A stretch of DNA of 64,000 nt from an uncultured Flavobacteriaceae bacterium (lineage in GTDB: Bacteria; Bacteroidota; Bacteroidia; Flavobacteriales; Flavobacteriaceae). Where the stretch lies: the NCBI GenBank assembly GCA_943842245.1, contig CALTAJ010000002.1:893596-957595 (forward strand). Direction: 5' to 3'. Every line of letters starts with the position of its first letter. Positions within the stretch are counted from its first letter, which is position 1. Below are positions 62,633 to 64,000 of the stretch, piece by piece. A program made the translations under genes and the position numbers. The notes below the pieces were generated by a model. It ran no database searches. It was not told where the DNA came from and saw nothing but the letters and a program-made list of their open reading frames with translations.

Positions 62633-63661
62633 ATGAAACGTAGAACATTTGTAAAGGGAACAACAACCGTATTTTCAGGACTTGGACTTTCAGCTATTTC
62701 CTCTACTCAAACTCAAATAAAGAAAGCTGAGCAAACTTTTGATACTTACGTAACAATGGAACAGGAAAAAGTCTCTTTTTATAGTGATGCTATTAATGAG
62801 AAAATAAAAATAATTCACATTGCAGATACACATTTGTATATGGATGATGATAGAGGAATACCTTTTCTAAATTATAGCAATCGGATGGCGAAAGCATATA
62901 ACGAAACAATACATTTTAAAACAAGAGAAAAAACAAATCCTAAAAAGTCCTTTGAGGAAGCACTCGAATTTGCCAAAGGATTAAATGCTGATGTTATTAC
63001 ATTAGTTGGGGATATATTCAGTTTCCCATCTGAACTTGCAATTGAATGGGTGCTATCCAAAATAGAGGCTATCGGTATTCCGTATATTTATATTGCAGGA
63101 AATCATGATTGGCATTATGAGGGCATGACAGGTGAATTAGAGTTGCTACGTGATAAATGGATAGAAAAAAGGTTAATGCCCTTGTATCAAGGGAACAATC
63201 CTTTAATGGCAGCATATGACATAAAAGGAATTAGATTTTTAGCTATCGATAATTCAACGTATGAAATAAATGATGAACAATTGATTTTTTTTTCTGAGCA
63301 AGTTGCTTCTGGATTACCTCTTGTTTTATTAATTCATATTCCAATGTACGCTCCTGGGAAGAAAATTTCTTTTGGCTGTGGGAATCCATTTTGGGGTGCA
63401 TCAACTGATCTTAATTTTGAATTAGAAAGACGTCCTAAATGGCCCGAAAATGGTCATACCAAAACAACATTTGAATTTTACAAAAAAGTTTTTAATTCAT
63501 CTAATGTAATGGGTATTTTTGCTGGGCATATACATCAAAATTCTATTGAAATTATTAATGGAAAACCTCAAATAGTTTCAGACGATAACGCTAATGGAGC
63601 ATACCTAGATATTGATTTTATGCCGTTGGAAGAAAAGCATAAAATAAAAACTATCGATTAA
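62633..63661 (+). CDS. Tat-type secreted metallophosphoesterase
   Basis: 342 residues. The N-terminus MKRRTFVKGTTTVFSGLGLS is a twin-arginine-type signal. The calcineurin-like metal motifs appear in order: IADTHLY, LVGDIFS, AGNHDWH, LIHIPMY and AGHIHQN. So it is a phosphatase or phosphodiesterase exported folded, with substrate unknown. It may be the last gene of the array or the first of a normal region. Confidence 0.85.
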   Translation: MKRRTFVKGTTTVFSGLGLSAISSTQTQIKKAEQTFDTYVTMEQEKVSFYSDAINEKIKIIHIADTHLYMDDDRGIPFLNYSNRMAKAYNETIHFKTREKTNPKKSFEEALEFAKGLNADVITLVGDIFSFPSELAIEWVLSKIEAIGIPYIYIAGNHDWHYEGMTGELELLRDKWIEKRLMPLYQGNNPLMAAYDIKGIRFLAIDNSTYEINDEQLIFFSEQVASGLPLVLLIHIPMYAPGKKISFGCGNPFWGASTDLNFELERRPKWPENGHTKTTFEFYKKVFNSSNVMGIFAGHIHQNSIEIINGKPQIVSDDNANGAYLDIDFMPLEEKHKIKTID

Positions 63662-63743
63662 AGTACAGATATACAAAGATACCTGTGGCAATCCATAGCA
63701 TAGCAGCAATTAATAGTTTTTGAGTTTTTGTAAGATTATCCAT
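63651..63743 (-). CDS. Small single-helix membrane peptide
   Basis: 30 residues: DNLTKTQKLLIAAMLWIATG then IFVYLYFNR. One membrane helix. It overlaps the end of the metallophosphoesterase gene by 11 bases on the other strand. Plausible but unproven. Confidence 0.35.
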   Translation of the reverse strand: MDNLTKTQKLLIAAMLWIATGIFVYLYFNR

Positions 63744-63827
63744 CAAATTAAGTTACAAAAAATGATTTAAAAATAAGTTTAGGGAATATATGTTATCCTC
63801 AGTATAGAAATAGTAAATTGAAAATTA

Positions 63828-64000
63828 ATGAAAAAAACAATTTTTTTATTTTTATTTATTGCCATTAGTTGTTCTAAAGAAACAGGCTGTATTGAAATTA
63901 CAAGGAAAGAGAAAAGCGGTGGTAACTTTTTGTTTTTTTGGCAAAATCAAAATTATAGCAATAATACCGTGGTTGACGAATATGGTGCAATCCCATCGGG
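63828..64000 (+). CDS. Lipoprotein, partial (3' end outside window)
   Basis: 57 codons visible: KKTIFLFLFIAISC with the lipobox ISC (Cys15), then SKETGCIEITRKEKSGG and a Phe/Asn-rich stretch. No family can be given from so little. Confidence 0.6.
   Translation, partial: MKKTIFLFLFIAISCSKETGCIEITRKEKSGGNFLFFWQNQNYSNNTVVDEYGAIPS

Overview
The window is low-GC (about one third G+C by eye), densely packed DNA that looks like the chromosome of a marine member of the Flavobacteriaceae (Bacteroidota). Reasons: a b558-type succinate dehydrogenase, the hemH / AraC-type regulator // hemA-C-D-E-F-antiporter-hemB heme locus, a single-chain glycyl-tRNA synthetase, short lipoprotein signal peptides of flavobacterial style, and promoter boxes of the TTG-N19-TAnnTTTG kind. 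The organism is inferred; there is no rRNA marker in the window.

Positions 1-46022 are an ordered core genome. In order: a C-terminal processing protease (cut by the window edge), dCMP deaminase, a HupE/UreJ-like membrane protein, a TerB+DnaJ protein, a bacilliredoxin, a histidine kinase, HemJ, a large BNR-repeat secreted protein, a MATE exporter, ferrochelatase, an AraC-type regulator, and the forward heme operon from hemA to hemB. HemJ, HemH and hemA/C/D/E/F/B together cover most of the route from glutamyl-tRNA to heme. Next come a four-gene trans-4-hydroxy-L-proline catabolic operon (imino-acid deaminase, semialdehyde dehydrogenase, epimerase, FAD oxidase), a serine hydrolase, a double-ATPase ABC protein, an aldo/keto reductase, an OmpA lipoprotein, exonuclease III, GlyRS, a Big_5 lipoprotein overlapping a nitrilase-family amidase, a GatZ-like barrel, sdhCAB, an aminopeptidase P, an MFS sugar-type transporter, feoAB with its Cys-rich partner, a SCO-type protein, RseP and a SOUL heme-binding protein.

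From about 46030 to the right edge the character changes completely. This is an accessory region of small ORFs, mostly unrecognised, mostly on the plus strand, each followed within a few bases of its stop codon by copies of one repeat. I count 14 full or partial copies (47.1 to 62.6 kb). The fullest form is an imperfect inverted repeat of about 80 bp (21-bp arms, about 38-nt centre). One 624-bp cassette is present twice without indels, and two different genes (a rhodanese and a lipoprotein) sit behind the same leader. The layout is that of a gene-cassette array, but I could not match the repeat to a canonical integron attC and no integrase lies in the window.

Mixed into this region are two 5'-truncated HUH-type Rep fragments, each abutting a minus-strand C-terminal gene fragment; two inverted, diverged modules with a tiny ribbon-helix-helix gene and AATACACCGA/ATACAGC repeats; a tRNA-Asn; and three lipoproteins that share a signal peptide but carry different mature domains, with a second dispersed repeat near two of them. 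I regard the cassette-like array and the payload-swapping lipoproteins as the most interesting parts of the window.
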